This document shows, in pieces, positions 9,634 to 19,408 of a stretch of DNA of 64,000 bases; positions within the stretch are counted from its first letter, which is position 1, and the number at the start of each line of letters is the position of its first letter. A program made the position numbers and the translations under genes. Below the pieces are notes generated by a model. It did not search any database, had not been told where the DNA came from, and worked only from the letters and a program-made list of their open reading frames with translations. The stretch spans positions 1 through 64,000 of the forward strand of contig SUYR01000009.1 of assembly GCA_015060335.1 (NCBI GenBank), given 5' to 3'. This DNA is from Bacteroidales bacterium. GTDB taxonomy: Bacteria > Bacteroidota > Bacteroidia > Bacteroidales > UBA932.

Positions 9634-10818
9634 ATGAAGAAAATCTTATTTTTCAGCTGCATGGCGGCTGCTCTCCTTTCATTCGCGGGATGCGAAGAGA
9701 CAGGAAATGATTTTGAAGGAACAAACTACATCTATCTTGAAGCCAAAGATGGAAAGAGTACAATGTTTGAGACAGATTCAGAGCCTCTTGTTGTCGATGT
9801 TGTGCTTACCAAGGCTCTTGAGGAAGACCTTCAGATAACTTTTGAACTTGCCGGTCCAGAGGGCGTTGTGGAGCTTTCCGGAAACCCTGTGACCATCAAG
9901 GCAGGTGAGAAGACAGCCTCGTTCTCAGTAGTGTCTCTCAATGCAAACGCTCTTGAGTCTTCTGCATCCTATAGAATTGGCATCTCAAGCCTCCTCCCTG
10001 AAGGTGTACAACTCAAGGAGCCGCTTCAGTTTGTTGTCAATCCGGTGATAAATGAAGGACCTATTGACCAGCAGACTGAAATCATTGAGGCTTACAAGGC
10101 TGCTACCGGAATCGATCTTTCAAAGTATATCGGTGAAGTAAGTGTGACAGCTGTAATCTCAGGCTATGATGTAGAGACATACGAAGACTTTGAGAAGACT
10201 GTGACAGGCAAGACATTGATTTCTCTTTCTGAAGAATCGACTGCAGATGCTCCGATTCTCAAGATGACAGCCAACCCGATGGGAGTGCAGGATTTTATGT
10301 ATTCTGTAATGAAAGCAGTTACAGTTGATGACGTAGAAGGCTACTGGTTCCCAGAGGAGTATCCTATGGAGTGCTACGCTATTTTTACTGAAGCTATAAA
10401 CTGGAACTCTGAAAGCCAGGAGACTTTCAACATGACTTTGGACGGAATCACATTCGGAGCTGACCAGACAATCAGTTTTGTCGCTGATTATATCAACTCT
10501 TACGATGAGGACACTATTATTGTTCCTTTCGAATATGCTTTCTCGGCATATGATAGAGAGCAGACAGCAGATTTCTCGGAAGCTTCAGTCAAGCCAGGTG
10601 ACGATGAGTGGCTCCCCGACTGTACAGCTAACCCTGCAGCACATCTTAACTTGAGCGGTATTCTCTATGATGAGTATGGGTTGGAGGGTGAGGGATATTA
10701 CGTTGAACCTGTAGCTGAAATTGCTGAAGATGGCAGTCTGGTATTCACATTCTGCTTTGATCACAAGAATGCTGTCGACTACACCCGAGTAGTGGCAACC
10801 TACACTCCAAACAACTAA
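9634..10818 (+). CDS. Lipoprotein, possible surface substrate-binding protein of the SusCD operon
   Basis: Lipobox SFAGC; follows SusD. Confidence 0.7.
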   Translation: MKKILFFSCMAAALLSFAGCEETGNDFEGTNYIYLEAKDGKSTMFETDSEPLVVDVVLTKALEEDLQITFELAGPEGVVELSGNPVTIKAGEKTASFSVVSLNANALESSASYRIGISSLLPEGVQLKEPLQFVVNPVINEGPIDQQTEIIEAYKAATGIDLSKYIGEVSVTAVISGYDVETYEDFEKTVTGKTLISLSEESTADAPILKMTANPMGVQDFMYSVMKAVTVDDVEGYWFPEEYPMECYAIFTEAINWNSESQETFNMTLDGITFGADQTISFVADYINSYDEDTIIVPFEYAFSAYDREQTADFSEASVKPGDDEWLPDCTANPAAHLNLSGILYDEYGLEGEGYYVEPVAEIAEDGSLVFTFCFDHKNAVDYTRVVATYTPNN

Positions 10819-10842
10819 AAATTGTTGAACCATCCGCTTCGC

Positions 10843-10877
10843 GTCATTTCGACCGTGCGTAGCGAGTGGAGAAATCT
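10843..10877 (+). repeat. Dispersed GTCATTTCGACC...GGAGAAATCT-type intergenic element
   Basis: GTCATTTCGACCGTGCGTAGCGAGTGGAGAAATCT just upstream of the M16 gene. Confidence 0.5.
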
Positions 10878-10889
10878 AAATTTATTATC

Positions 10890-13724
10890 ATGCTGAAAAA
10901 ACTGCTGCCTCTTCTGGCAGTCATATTGATGAATACAGTCATTTCCAGGGCACAGTCCGTGTCCTGGAATGACCGTATCATGCTCCCTCTCGGTGTTGTC
11001 GAGGAAAAGCTCGACAACGGTCTGACATATATACTCGTGGAAAACGACTCTCCAGACAGGATGATTGAGATGCGCCTTGTCTTCAGGGCAGGATCCGTTC
11101 TGGAAACAGAGGAGAACAGAGGTGCTGCTCATTTTCTCGAGCATATGGCATTCGGAGGGACAAGACATTTCCCCGGTAAGAAGCTCGTGGATTATCTGGA
11201 ATCTCTTGGTGTGCAGTATGGTATAGGAATCAATGCCTACACAGGCTACGACCGTACGGTATATCAGCTCGCGATTCCGTCGGACAATCCTAAGGATATA
11301 GACAATGCACTTCTGATCCTGAAGGACTGGCTTGTGGATATTCCTATGGATGAGGCGAAGGTAGAAGGGGAGAAGGGCATCATAATCGAGGAACTCCGAG
11401 CTTACGATGTGGGAGACGAGTTCTATAATCTGAAGATAGGCAGCGGACTTTACAGCAAAGGAATTCCTCTTGGAACAGAAGAGGATATTAGAAAAATGAC
11501 TCCTGAGATTCTCAAGGAGTTTCACCAAAAATGGTACACGCTTTCTCAGGCGACAGTAGTTCTGGTCGGTGATTTCGACAAGAAAGATGCCCGTGAACGT
11601 ATCAGAAAGACATTCGGCTCACTCAAGCCAACATCATCTCCGGATTACCGCGAATATCCTCATACATATGATTCCGGTGTCAATTATGCTGAAGTTCAGG
11701 ATACTCTGCTTCGTCGTTCGACCCTTGAAATCATGGTTCCTCATGAGTGCACTTCGCGTCGTACGGTAGGTGATGCAGTGGACAGCGAAAGAAAGGACAT
11801 GCTTATTTCTGCATTAGCAGGGAGATTCTACGACACCGGCAACGACGCATCGCTTTCCAATACATGGTATCTTGCCGACAAGGACCATTTTACAATATCC
11901 GTTGACGGAAAGAGTAAGGAAGAGCTGTCCGAAAGTATAGTTGCGGCGGTAGCGGAACTGTACAGGGTGGCCCGTGACGGCTTTACTCCTGCAGAAATGG
12001 TTGAAGTGAGAAAGAAATGCCTCGGCTCATTCCGTATCCCTCACAGCCGTTCAAATTCTTCATATATATGTGAAGCGATCGCCAGTGATGTAATGTTCGG
12101 AGACAGGGACATCACAGATCCTAAGCAGTTCGAATGGGCAAAGGAAGAGCTTGCATCCACTCTGTCTGAAGACCTTCAGAAGATTCTTGTAAGGTGGCTG
12201 TTTGCCGCCGAGAACAGCCGTCTTGCAGCCTTCCGCTTCAATCCGCGGATGACTGACGGATTTACAGAGGCAGAACTTGACCGATTGTGGGCTGACGGAA
12301 AATCCACGGATCTTGGAACATATGTATATACTCCCAAACAGATAGAGCCGGAGGAACCGTTGTTCCAGATACCTGCGTGGCTTTCCCAGCAGCAGCCTTT
12401 TGATCCGTCTCTGATAGCATCCCGTACTGATTATGCCAACACCGGTATTACAGATGTACTTCTGACAAACGGTTTCCGTATGGTTCTACGTCCGACAAAC
12501 GACGAAGACCACAAAATATATATGCAGCTGTTCGCTCCGGGAGGCCTGTCAAAAGCACCGGAAGAAGACTATCCTCTCTATGAGAATACTGCAGGTTACA
12601 TTGAACTTGGCGGAGTGGAAAGACTCACCGAAGACGATTATTTCTCTTTGATTTCACAGAACGGAATAGGTCTTCTTGTGGCAATGGAACAGTGGTGGCA
12701 TGGGATGATAGCTTCTGCACCATCCGATAACTCCCGTATTCTGATAAGACTGCTGGCTGAGAAGATGCTCCATCCGCGTCTCGATTATGAAGAATTCGAG
12801 GAATTGAGGGAATATGAACTGGAAAATTTTGGAGAGGAATCTTATCTGTCCAGACTGATGAAGACCGATACACAGCGCATGCTGAATGCCCAATTGGACA
12901 GTCTCATGGGTAATCTTACATACGGAAGACGCCTGGATATCACCAAGGAGGACCTGAAAAACATGAGTCTTGACGATATGGCTGATTTTCATAAGTCTCT
13001 TTATGCTAACCCGGACGGCATGGTATGCGTAATCTGTGGTGATTTCAATACCGACCTGATTATAGAGGAGGCGGTTCCTGTTTTTGGTGTGATGACATCA
13101 GATGAGCCCAATAAATATGGAGTATCATACTATACGCAGCCTGACGGAATGACGCTAAAGACCTGGCAGAATTACAATGAGACACAGTCTTCCTTCGATT
13201 ACATCCTATATGGAAAATACGAGCCGTCTCTTCGTAATGGTCTGATATTGAAGCTTATGCAGAATCTTATACGTAATCGTCTGATTACGATTCTCAGAGA
13301 AGAACTGTCGTTGGTGTATTCTCCATATATATCCCTGTTCTATAATGCTGTACCGGACAATGTATTCTATCTTGATGTGAATGCTTCTGTTGACAGGAAG
13401 AATACGGAGATAGTCCATAAGCATCTCAATGATATAATTCAGGACCTTAAGGTAAACAAGGTGGACAAGAAGGAACTTCAGACACTCAAGCAGATATTTA
13501 TAGTAAACAAGAGAAATTATCTCCAGAATGATGCAACTTCCGGATGGAAATCCTATTTAGTAGGCCAGCTCAAGAATAATGAATCTATCGAAGATCTTGA
13601 AAATTACGAAGTTGTGCTGAAGAGCATCACTCCGGAAGATATCAGGCAAGCTTTCAATAATCTGATTGACCTGGACAATCAGGTGATACTTTCAATAGGA
13701 GACTTTGTACCATGCGTAAATTGA
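10890..13724 (+). CDS. M16-family zinc metalloprotease (two-domain)
   Basis: Inverted zinc motif HFLEH (GAAHFLEHMAFGGT) and second M16 domain; signal peptide after ATG 10890. Confidence 0.93.
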   Translation: MLKKLLPLLAVILMNTVISRAQSVSWNDRIMLPLGVVEEKLDNGLTYILVENDSPDRMIEMRLVFRAGSVLETEENRGAAHFLEHMAFGGTRHFPGKKLVDYLESLGVQYGIGINAYTGYDRTVYQLAIPSDNPKDIDNALLILKDWLVDIPMDEAKVEGEKGIIIEELRAYDVGDEFYNLKIGSGLYSKGIPLGTEEDIRKMTPEILKEFHQKWYTLSQATVVLVGDFDKKDARERIRKTFGSLKPTSSPDYREYPHTYDSGVNYAEVQDTLLRRSTLEIMVPHECTSRRTVGDAVDSERKDMLISALAGRFYDTGNDASLSNTWYLADKDHFTISVDGKSKEELSESIVAAVAELYRVARDGFTPAEMVEVRKKCLGSFRIPHSRSNSSYICEAIASDVMFGDRDITDPKQFEWAKEELASTLSEDLQKILVRWLFAAENSRLAAFRFNPRMTDGFTEAELDRLWADGKSTDLGTYVYTPKQIEPEEPLFQIPAWLSQQQPFDPSLIASRTDYANTGITDVLLTNGFRMVLRPTNDEDHKIYMQLFAPGGLSKAPEEDYPLYENTAGYIELGGVERLTEDDYFSLISQNGIGLLVAMEQWWHGMIASAPSDNSRILIRLLAEKMLHPRLDYEEFEELREYELENFGEESYLSRLMKTDTQRMLNAQLDSLMGNLTYGRRLDITKEDLKNMSLDDMADFHKSLYANPDGMVCVICGDFNTDLIIEEAVPVFGVMTSDEPNKYGVSYYTQPDGMTLKTWQNYNETQSSFDYILYGKYEPSLRNGLILKLMQNLIRNRLITILREELSLVYSPYISLFYNAVPDNVFYLDVNASVDRKNTEIVHKHLNDIIQDLKVNKVDKKELQTLKQIFIVNKRNYLQNDATSGWKSYLVGQLKNNESIEDLENYEVVLKSITPEDIRQAFNNLIDLDNQVILSIGDFVPCVN

Positions 13725-14575
13725 TTATTCTGCTGTTGACACTGGCAACTCTCACCGCAGCAGCACAACCGAAGCTGTCATACGCGATTTTTACCTCGGA
13801 AGGCGAGGCAACTGATTATAACAGGATGCTTAGGGAACTCCGCGATGCCGATATTATATTCATAGGTGAGACTCACAACTGCCCTGTGGCTCATTGGATG
13901 GAATATGAGATTACATCTGACATCATCAGGAAATCCGCTAAAGGATTGACTCTCGGAGCAGAGATGTTCGAGGCTGACAACCAGCTGCTTGTAGATGAAT
14001 ATACCAGTGGAGTCATATCTTCCGACAAGTTTGAGGCAGAGGCCAAACTGTGGGACAATTATTGGACGGATTATTCCCATCTGCTCTATCTGGCAAGGGA
14101 ACATGGCTTGAAATTCGTGGCTACCAATGTTCCCCGCAGATATGCCTCATTTGTCAAGGATAACGGTCTGGAAGCACTTCAGACGCTTTCCGATCAGGCT
14201 AAGTCCCTTATGGCACCTCTTCCTATACCGTTCGATGCTCAGGCACAGGACGAAGCTATGTTCGGTTTTATGCAGATGATGGGTGGTAAAGGTGCTGCTG
14301 ATTCACACTTTGCAGAAGCTCAGGCAATCAAGGATGCCACTATGGCATGGTTCATTGCGCAGAATTTTGACAGGAAATTCATCCATTACAACGGAAACTT
14401 CCACTCTGACAACAAGGGAGGAATCATCCCTTATCTGGAACAGTATCTTCCCGGCAAGATGATAATGACCATCTGCTCCGCCCGTCAGGACTCCCTGAAA
14501 TCCCTTGACAAGGAAAACTGCGGTCGTGCTGACTTCATCATAATCGCCCCGACGGACTTCCCGATGTCGTATTAA
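13712..14575 (+). CDS. ChaN-like lipoprotein / haem-binding uptake family (DUF399)
   Basis: ADIIFIGETHNCPVAHWMEYEI...; overlaps the M16 gene by 13 bp. Confidence 0.85.
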   Translation: MRKLIILLLTLATLTAAAQPKLSYAIFTSEGEATDYNRMLRELRDADIIFIGETHNCPVAHWMEYEITSDIIRKSAKGLTLGAEMFEADNQLLVDEYTSGVISSDKFEAEAKLWDNYWTDYSHLLYLAREHGLKFVATNVPRRYASFVKDNGLEALQTLSDQAKSLMAPLPIPFDAQAQDEAMFGFMQMMGGKGAADSHFAEAQAIKDATMAWFIAQNFDRKFIHYNGNFHSDNKGGIIPYLEQYLPGKMIMTICSARQDSLKSLDKENCGRADFIIIAPTDFPMSY

Positions 14576-14586
14576 AATCATATCGT

Positions 14587-15675
14587 ATGAAAAGATTCAT
14601 CCTCACCCTCACCATTCTGTTTTCATTCGTGGCATTGGCATCGGCCAAACAGCTCAAGTATGTTGATGCGACCCAGCTGAACATCATAGGAAAGGTCCTT
14701 CCGACACCGAAGCCGTTTACACGTGTCGATACTGAGAAATATCCTTTTGAGGATAAGACTATACAGAGATATGCGGAGTTCTCTACCGGTCTTATGGTAG
14801 TGTTCTCTACTGACAGCAGGACTATAGCTGCGAAATGGAAGACGTCTCCGGTAAATGCCGGTTACAATATGAATTCAATCCTGTATAAGGGACTGGACCT
14901 GTATATAAAGAAGGATGGGAAGTGGATCTTTGCCGGAGTCGGCAAGCCTTTGATGGGCAAGGCACCGTATGATGAACACGAAGGTATCATAGTAGAGAAT
15001 ATGCCTGAGGGTACCAAGGAATGTCTGCTGTATCTCCCTGTCTTTGACAGAATTGATGCTTTGGAGATAGGAATAGATGAGAATGCTGCAATAGCTCCGA
15101 TGGATAATCCGTTCCGTTATAAGATTGTCTTCAAGGGCTCAAGTGTGACTCATGGTACAGCTGCCAGCCGTCCTGGCATGACATATCCGGCTCGTTTCGG
15201 ACGTGACAACAACTTCTATGTGTGTAATCTCGGCTTCAGCGGCAGGTCTAAACTTCAGAAGGAATACGCACGCATCATAGCTGATACTCAGGCGGATGCA
15301 TTTGTCTTTGATGCATTTTCAAATCCTCTTGCCGACGAAATCAATGAAAGATTCGATGACTTCGTGGATATAATCCGTGCAGCTCATCCCCACACCCCTC
15401 TGATCTTCCTTCAGACAGAGCGTCGCGAGACCCGTAACTTCAATATGTTGATAGAAGAACGTGAAGCAGCAAAGCAGAAGGCGGCAGAAGAGCAGATTAC
15501 AGAAAGAATGAAAACCGACCGCCATATCTATTTCATCACTTCCGAAGATTTTCTCGGACATGATCATATAGCAACGGCAGACGGTTCTCATCCTACTGAT
15601 CTCGGATTCACGTACATGCTTGAGAGCATATCTCCAAAGATTCTGAAAATCCTGAAGAAATACGGAATCAGATAA
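14587..15675 (+). CDS. SGNH/GDSL-hydrolase family protein, secreted
   Basis: Signal peptide; FKGSSVTHGTAASRPGMTYPARFGRDN ... DGSHPTDLGF catalytic-type blocks; paralogue at 32547-33635. Confidence 0.8.
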   Translation: MKRFILTLTILFSFVALASAKQLKYVDATQLNIIGKVLPTPKPFTRVDTEKYPFEDKTIQRYAEFSTGLMVVFSTDSRTIAAKWKTSPVNAGYNMNSILYKGLDLYIKKDGKWIFAGVGKPLMGKAPYDEHEGIIVENMPEGTKECLLYLPVFDRIDALEIGIDENAAIAPMDNPFRYKIVFKGSSVTHGTAASRPGMTYPARFGRDNNFYVCNLGFSGRSKLQKEYARIIADTQADAFVFDAFSNPLADEINERFDDFVDIIRAAHPHTPLIFLQTERRETRNFNMLIEEREAAKQKAAEEQITERMKTDRHIYFITSEDFLGHDHIATADGSHPTDLGFTYMLESISPKILKILKKYGIR

Positions 15676-15792
15676 CTATTTCTGTCTCAGGAACACCTGC
15701 ACAGGGCATCCCAGGAAGTCAAAATTACTTCTAAGCTTGTTCTCAAGGAATCTTCTGTAAGGCTCGCGGATATACTGCGGCAGGTTGCAGAA
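15676..15792 (-). pseudogene. der: Displaced 3' fragment of der (candidate attachment-site remnant)
   Basis: Minus strand encodes [38 protein letters not shown], identical in protein to the Der C-terminus at 39528-39644; 4 mismatches in 117 bp. Confidence 0.93.
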
Positions 15793-15895
15793 AGTAGATA
15801 AATTCATCTTTTCTTTAGGGGAATGTAGTTTTCGATTCGTCATAGTTCAGTACAGGTAAGGTATGCCTGTATATAAATGGACTAACCGTATATTG

Positions 15896-18448
15896 ATGAT
15901 GCGAAAACTACACCTTGGCAATGTCTTGACTACATTGCTTTTCAGTTCTTGTCTTTTGGGTATCTGTGCATGCGAAGACGAATCGGAACCGGGACAGACA
16001 GAACCGTCGGAAAATACAGGACAACCGTCAGCCCCAGATGCTGATACAGATTCAGACAGACTTGTCATAACGGATGGAAAGGCAAGGTTTTATCTGTATG
16101 AGAGTGAAAATTCCATCAGGGAGGCCTATAGTAAAGGTATAAGTGACTGGAGCGGATTCACTGTTTCAGTCGGCAATAAGGAATATTCGCCAAAAACAGA
16201 TGAAGACGGTCGGGCGTATGTGGATGTAGATGCCTCTGCCACAGGGGTTTACAATGCTGTGCTGACATCGGGCGATTCCGCCCCGTATCTCGGTGCATCC
16301 AAGTATATCGGTCTGCATCATCCGTTCTCAATGTCTTTCCACACTGTAAAGAACATGGTGGAATCTTTCCCCTTATATGCCTCATACAATGAGGAAACCG
16401 GTAACAGACTGGTGTTCTCGATGGGATGTTCTTTGTTGGAACTTACTGTCAAGGGAGAGGCTAAGATCGCTTCTGTCAGGATTGATAATCCTTCCGGAGA
16501 ATATATGGCTGGCAAGGGAAGCTATATGGTTTCAAAAAAAATTCATGCAATTACGGAAGGTGTTCCTTTTGTTGTCATGAATTGTACGAATACGGGAAAT
16601 TTCGTCAATACCACACTTTCAGGAGTCAAGATCTGTATCCCGATAGCACAGGGAGCGTACTCTCAAGGTCTGGATATACGTGTCTGTGATGCCGGACACA
16701 GGATGATGGAAGTCAAGGTGGACCCTTTCGAGGTGGCGGCAGATCGGACTCATAAGGTAGAGATTACATACCAGCCCGATAAGAATCTGCTATATTATGA
16801 GGGCTTCGACAATTTCGTCTGGGGAGGAGACCCGGTCAAGGGCAGCACGGCAAGTGCGTTTGCACCCTCTGAAGAGGCTATGACGACATCCGGCGGTGTC
16901 CGATATCTCGGATACGAAGAAGCCCTTGCATCGGTGTCTTATGATACGCCGGGAACCGGCTTCATCCAGCCGGAAACATATTCTTCCGTTTCCAATAAGA
17001 CAGTAGAGACAGCGCATCAGATGAGTGCCTCCTATGTAAGGAGCCGTAATATCGGTGAGTTTTCCATGCTTTACCGCTGTCAGGAATATCAAGGCTATGT
17101 AGGTGTCGGTACGGGAAATCTCTACAGGGGCATTTTTGAACCAAAGGTCATTCCCGGAATTACTGGACTTGCCGACCTCGAAATATCATTTGATTACTGC
17201 CCGAAGGTTGGCTTCAAGGACAATATCCGGCTTGATGTCATCAATGGAGGAAAGATTGTCTCCTGCACTATAGACGGACAGCCTGCTCTTGTTGAGGACG
17301 CGCAGACATTATACAAGGGAATAACATCCACGTACGTGTTCAGGAAGGATGCTGTTGCAGTCCCATCCTCCACATCTTCTGAAAAGCAATGGCATAAGGT
17401 CGTCTGCCATGTGGAAAATGTAAATGACAATACCCGTTTCAGGGTCACGACAAATGATGCCTCAGAAGGGAATCATGGTTTCTATCTTGACGATTTTCTC
17501 ATATCTAAAGTGAAGGACCGGAAGAAGAATGCTCTTGTGGGCATGAGGGTTCTGTATTGGAATATTCAGAACGGAATGTGGTATGATCAGGAAGATAACT
17601 ATAACAATTTTGTGGCGTGGGTGAAGAAGTATGATCCGGATGTGTGTGTCTGGTGTGAGGGCGAAACTATTTTCAACAGACAAGGTGTAAAAGTGTATGG
17701 TTCGGATCGCATTCTTCCAAACGGTTGGAAAGCATTGGCGGCCCGTTATGGTCATTCCTATGTGTCTAAAAGTGCGGATAAGGACAATTATCCGCAGATT
17801 ATCACATCTAAATATCCGATTACGACGCTTAAGGAAATTTATGATACAGGAAATCCAAAGAAACCGATAGTGCATGGAGCCGGTCTTTTCAGGATTTCAT
17901 ACAATGGCAATCCCGTCAATTTCATTACATTCCATGCCTATGCCCAGAAATATGCTCCTGAATACGAGGGAAAGACTCAGGAGGAAAAGGATGCTTCTTC
18001 CGCAAGGAATGAGGGAGATCTTCACCGTGAACATGAAATCAGGTATATATGTGACAATGTCATTAACGGGGCAGAATATGCGGGTCTGAAGAACTTGCTC
18101 ATGATGGGAGATTTCAATGCGAAATCCAGACTGGATATTGAACATTATCCGGCGGATACTCCGTCGACGACATGGCTGCTGCATGATTATATCCATGAAA
18201 ATACAGGACTGACAGATGTTATCCATGAACGGAACGATGACAGGGATTTCTTCTCGTCTGTCAACGGTGACTCGCAGCGTATAGATTTCGTCTATGCTTC
18301 CAAAGATATGTATGACCGCATAGAGAATGCCGTGATTCTGATTGACTCATGGACAACCCTTTCCCAGGACAAATCGGTCGCTGACAAAGGTTATTTCTGC
18401 AAACCATCCGATCACAGACCTATCCTTGTAGACTTTAAGATGAACTGA
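15896..18448 (+). CDS. Lipoprotein with C-terminal endonuclease/exonuclease/phosphatase (EEP) domain
   Basis: Lipobox-like GICAC; C-terminus VLYWNIQNGMW...MMGDFNAK...RIDFVYAS...SDHRPILVDF. Confidence 0.85.
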   Translation: MMRKLHLGNVLTTLLFSSCLLGICACEDESEPGQTEPSENTGQPSAPDADTDSDRLVITDGKARFYLYESENSIREAYSKGISDWSGFTVSVGNKEYSPKTDEDGRAYVDVDASATGVYNAVLTSGDSAPYLGASKYIGLHHPFSMSFHTVKNMVESFPLYASYNEETGNRLVFSMGCSLLELTVKGEAKIASVRIDNPSGEYMAGKGSYMVSKKIHAITEGVPFVVMNCTNTGNFVNTTLSGVKICIPIAQGAYSQGLDIRVCDAGHRMMEVKVDPFEVAADRTHKVEITYQPDKNLLYYEGFDNFVWGGDPVKGSTASAFAPSEEAMTTSGGVRYLGYEEALASVSYDTPGTGFIQPETYSSVSNKTVETAHQMSASYVRSRNIGEFSMLYRCQEYQGYVGVGTGNLYRGIFEPKVIPGITGLADLEISFDYCPKVGFKDNIRLDVINGGKIVSCTIDGQPALVEDAQTLYKGITSTYVFRKDAVAVPSSTSSEKQWHKVVCHVENVNDNTRFRVTTNDASEGNHGFYLDDFLISKVKDRKKNALVGMRVLYWNIQNGMWYDQEDNYNNFVAWVKKYDPDVCVWCEGETIFNRQGVKVYGSDRILPNGWKALAARYGHSYVSKSADKDNYPQIITSKYPITTLKEIYDTGNPKKPIVHGAGLFRISYNGNPVNFITFHAYAQKYAPEYEGKTQEEKDASSARNEGDLHREHEIRYICDNVINGAEYAGLKNLLMMGDFNAKSRLDIEHYPADTPSTTWLLHDYIHENTGLTDVIHERNDDRDFFSSVNGDSQRIDFVYASKDMYDRIENAVILIDSWTTLSQDKSVADKGYFCKPSDHRPILVDFKMN

Positions 18449-18449
18449 T

Positions 18450-19403
18450 ATGAAGAGACTGACAGCAATCATATTCGCAATGCTTTCCTTCGCAAATCTG
18501 CCTGATGTCTGCGGGAAGGAGCTGAAAGTCTTGTACTGGAACATCCAGAACGGGATGTGGACCGGTCAGGAGGATAATTACTGTGCATTTGTGGGCTGGG
18601 TGAAGGCACAGAAACCGGATGTCTGCATCTGGGCTGAAGCGGAAACAATATATTACACGGGGACATCGGAAAGACTGCCCCGCGAGGATCGTTATTTCAT
18701 CTGGGACGAGGTCGCTCCGCGTTACGGGCATAAATACATATATGTCGGAGGACATCGGGATGGCTATCCTCAGGTGATTACCTCAAGGTACCCGATAGAA
18801 AATGTGGAGAGGATTGTCGGAGACGAAAACTTTACTGTGGTCCATGGAGCCGGATGGGCGCGTATAAAGGTGGCGGGCAAGACTGTAAACCTTGTCTCTC
18901 TGCACACGTGGCCTCAGAAAAACCATTTCAACTGCAAGGGAGCGGCTTCCGAGGTCATAAAGGCCAGTGCGGCAAGGGGCGAGGGGGACATGTATCGCGC
19001 GGAGGAAATTAAATGGATATGCGAACATACCATACTCACGGATCCGCAGGCTGAGGATAATTTCTGGCTTATGGCAGGAGATTTCAACGCTGTCTCTCCA
19101 AGGGACAACTGGGTGTACGGGTATCCTGAAGGGGCCACTCAACTTCTTGCGCATAAATATATTCTTGAGAATACTCCTTATGTGGACGTCATCTGGCAGC
19201 GCAGCCAGAGGAATTTCTATACAACTACATTTGAGAAGAAACGGATTGATTTTGTCTATTGCTCTCCGGCTATGTATGACTGTGTGACGCATGCGGAAAT
19301 CGTAGAGGATGACTATACTGAGCCTCAGAGGCATCCTGAGGTGCGGAACTTCCACAATCCTTCAGACCATCTGCCTGTCATAGTACAATTCAACATTAAA
19401 TAA
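18450..19403 (+). CDS. EEP-family hydrolase, secreted
   Basis: Signal peptide; VLYWNIQNGMW...MAGDFNAVSP...RIDFVYCSP...SDHLPVIVQF. Confidence 0.88.
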   Translation: MKRLTAIIFAMLSFANLPDVCGKELKVLYWNIQNGMWTGQEDNYCAFVGWVKAQKPDVCIWAEAETIYYTGTSERLPREDRYFIWDEVAPRYGHKYIYVGGHRDGYPQVITSRYPIENVERIVGDENFTVVHGAGWARIKVAGKTVNLVSLHTWPQKNHFNCKGAASEVIKASAARGEGDMYRAEEIKWICEHTILTDPQAEDNFWLMAGDFNAVSPRDNWVYGYPEGATQLLAHKYILENTPYVDVIWQRSQRNFYTTTFEKKRIDFVYCSPAMYDCVTHAEIVEDDYTEPQRHPEVRNFHNPSDHLPVIVQFNIK

Positions 19404-19408
19404 TACGT

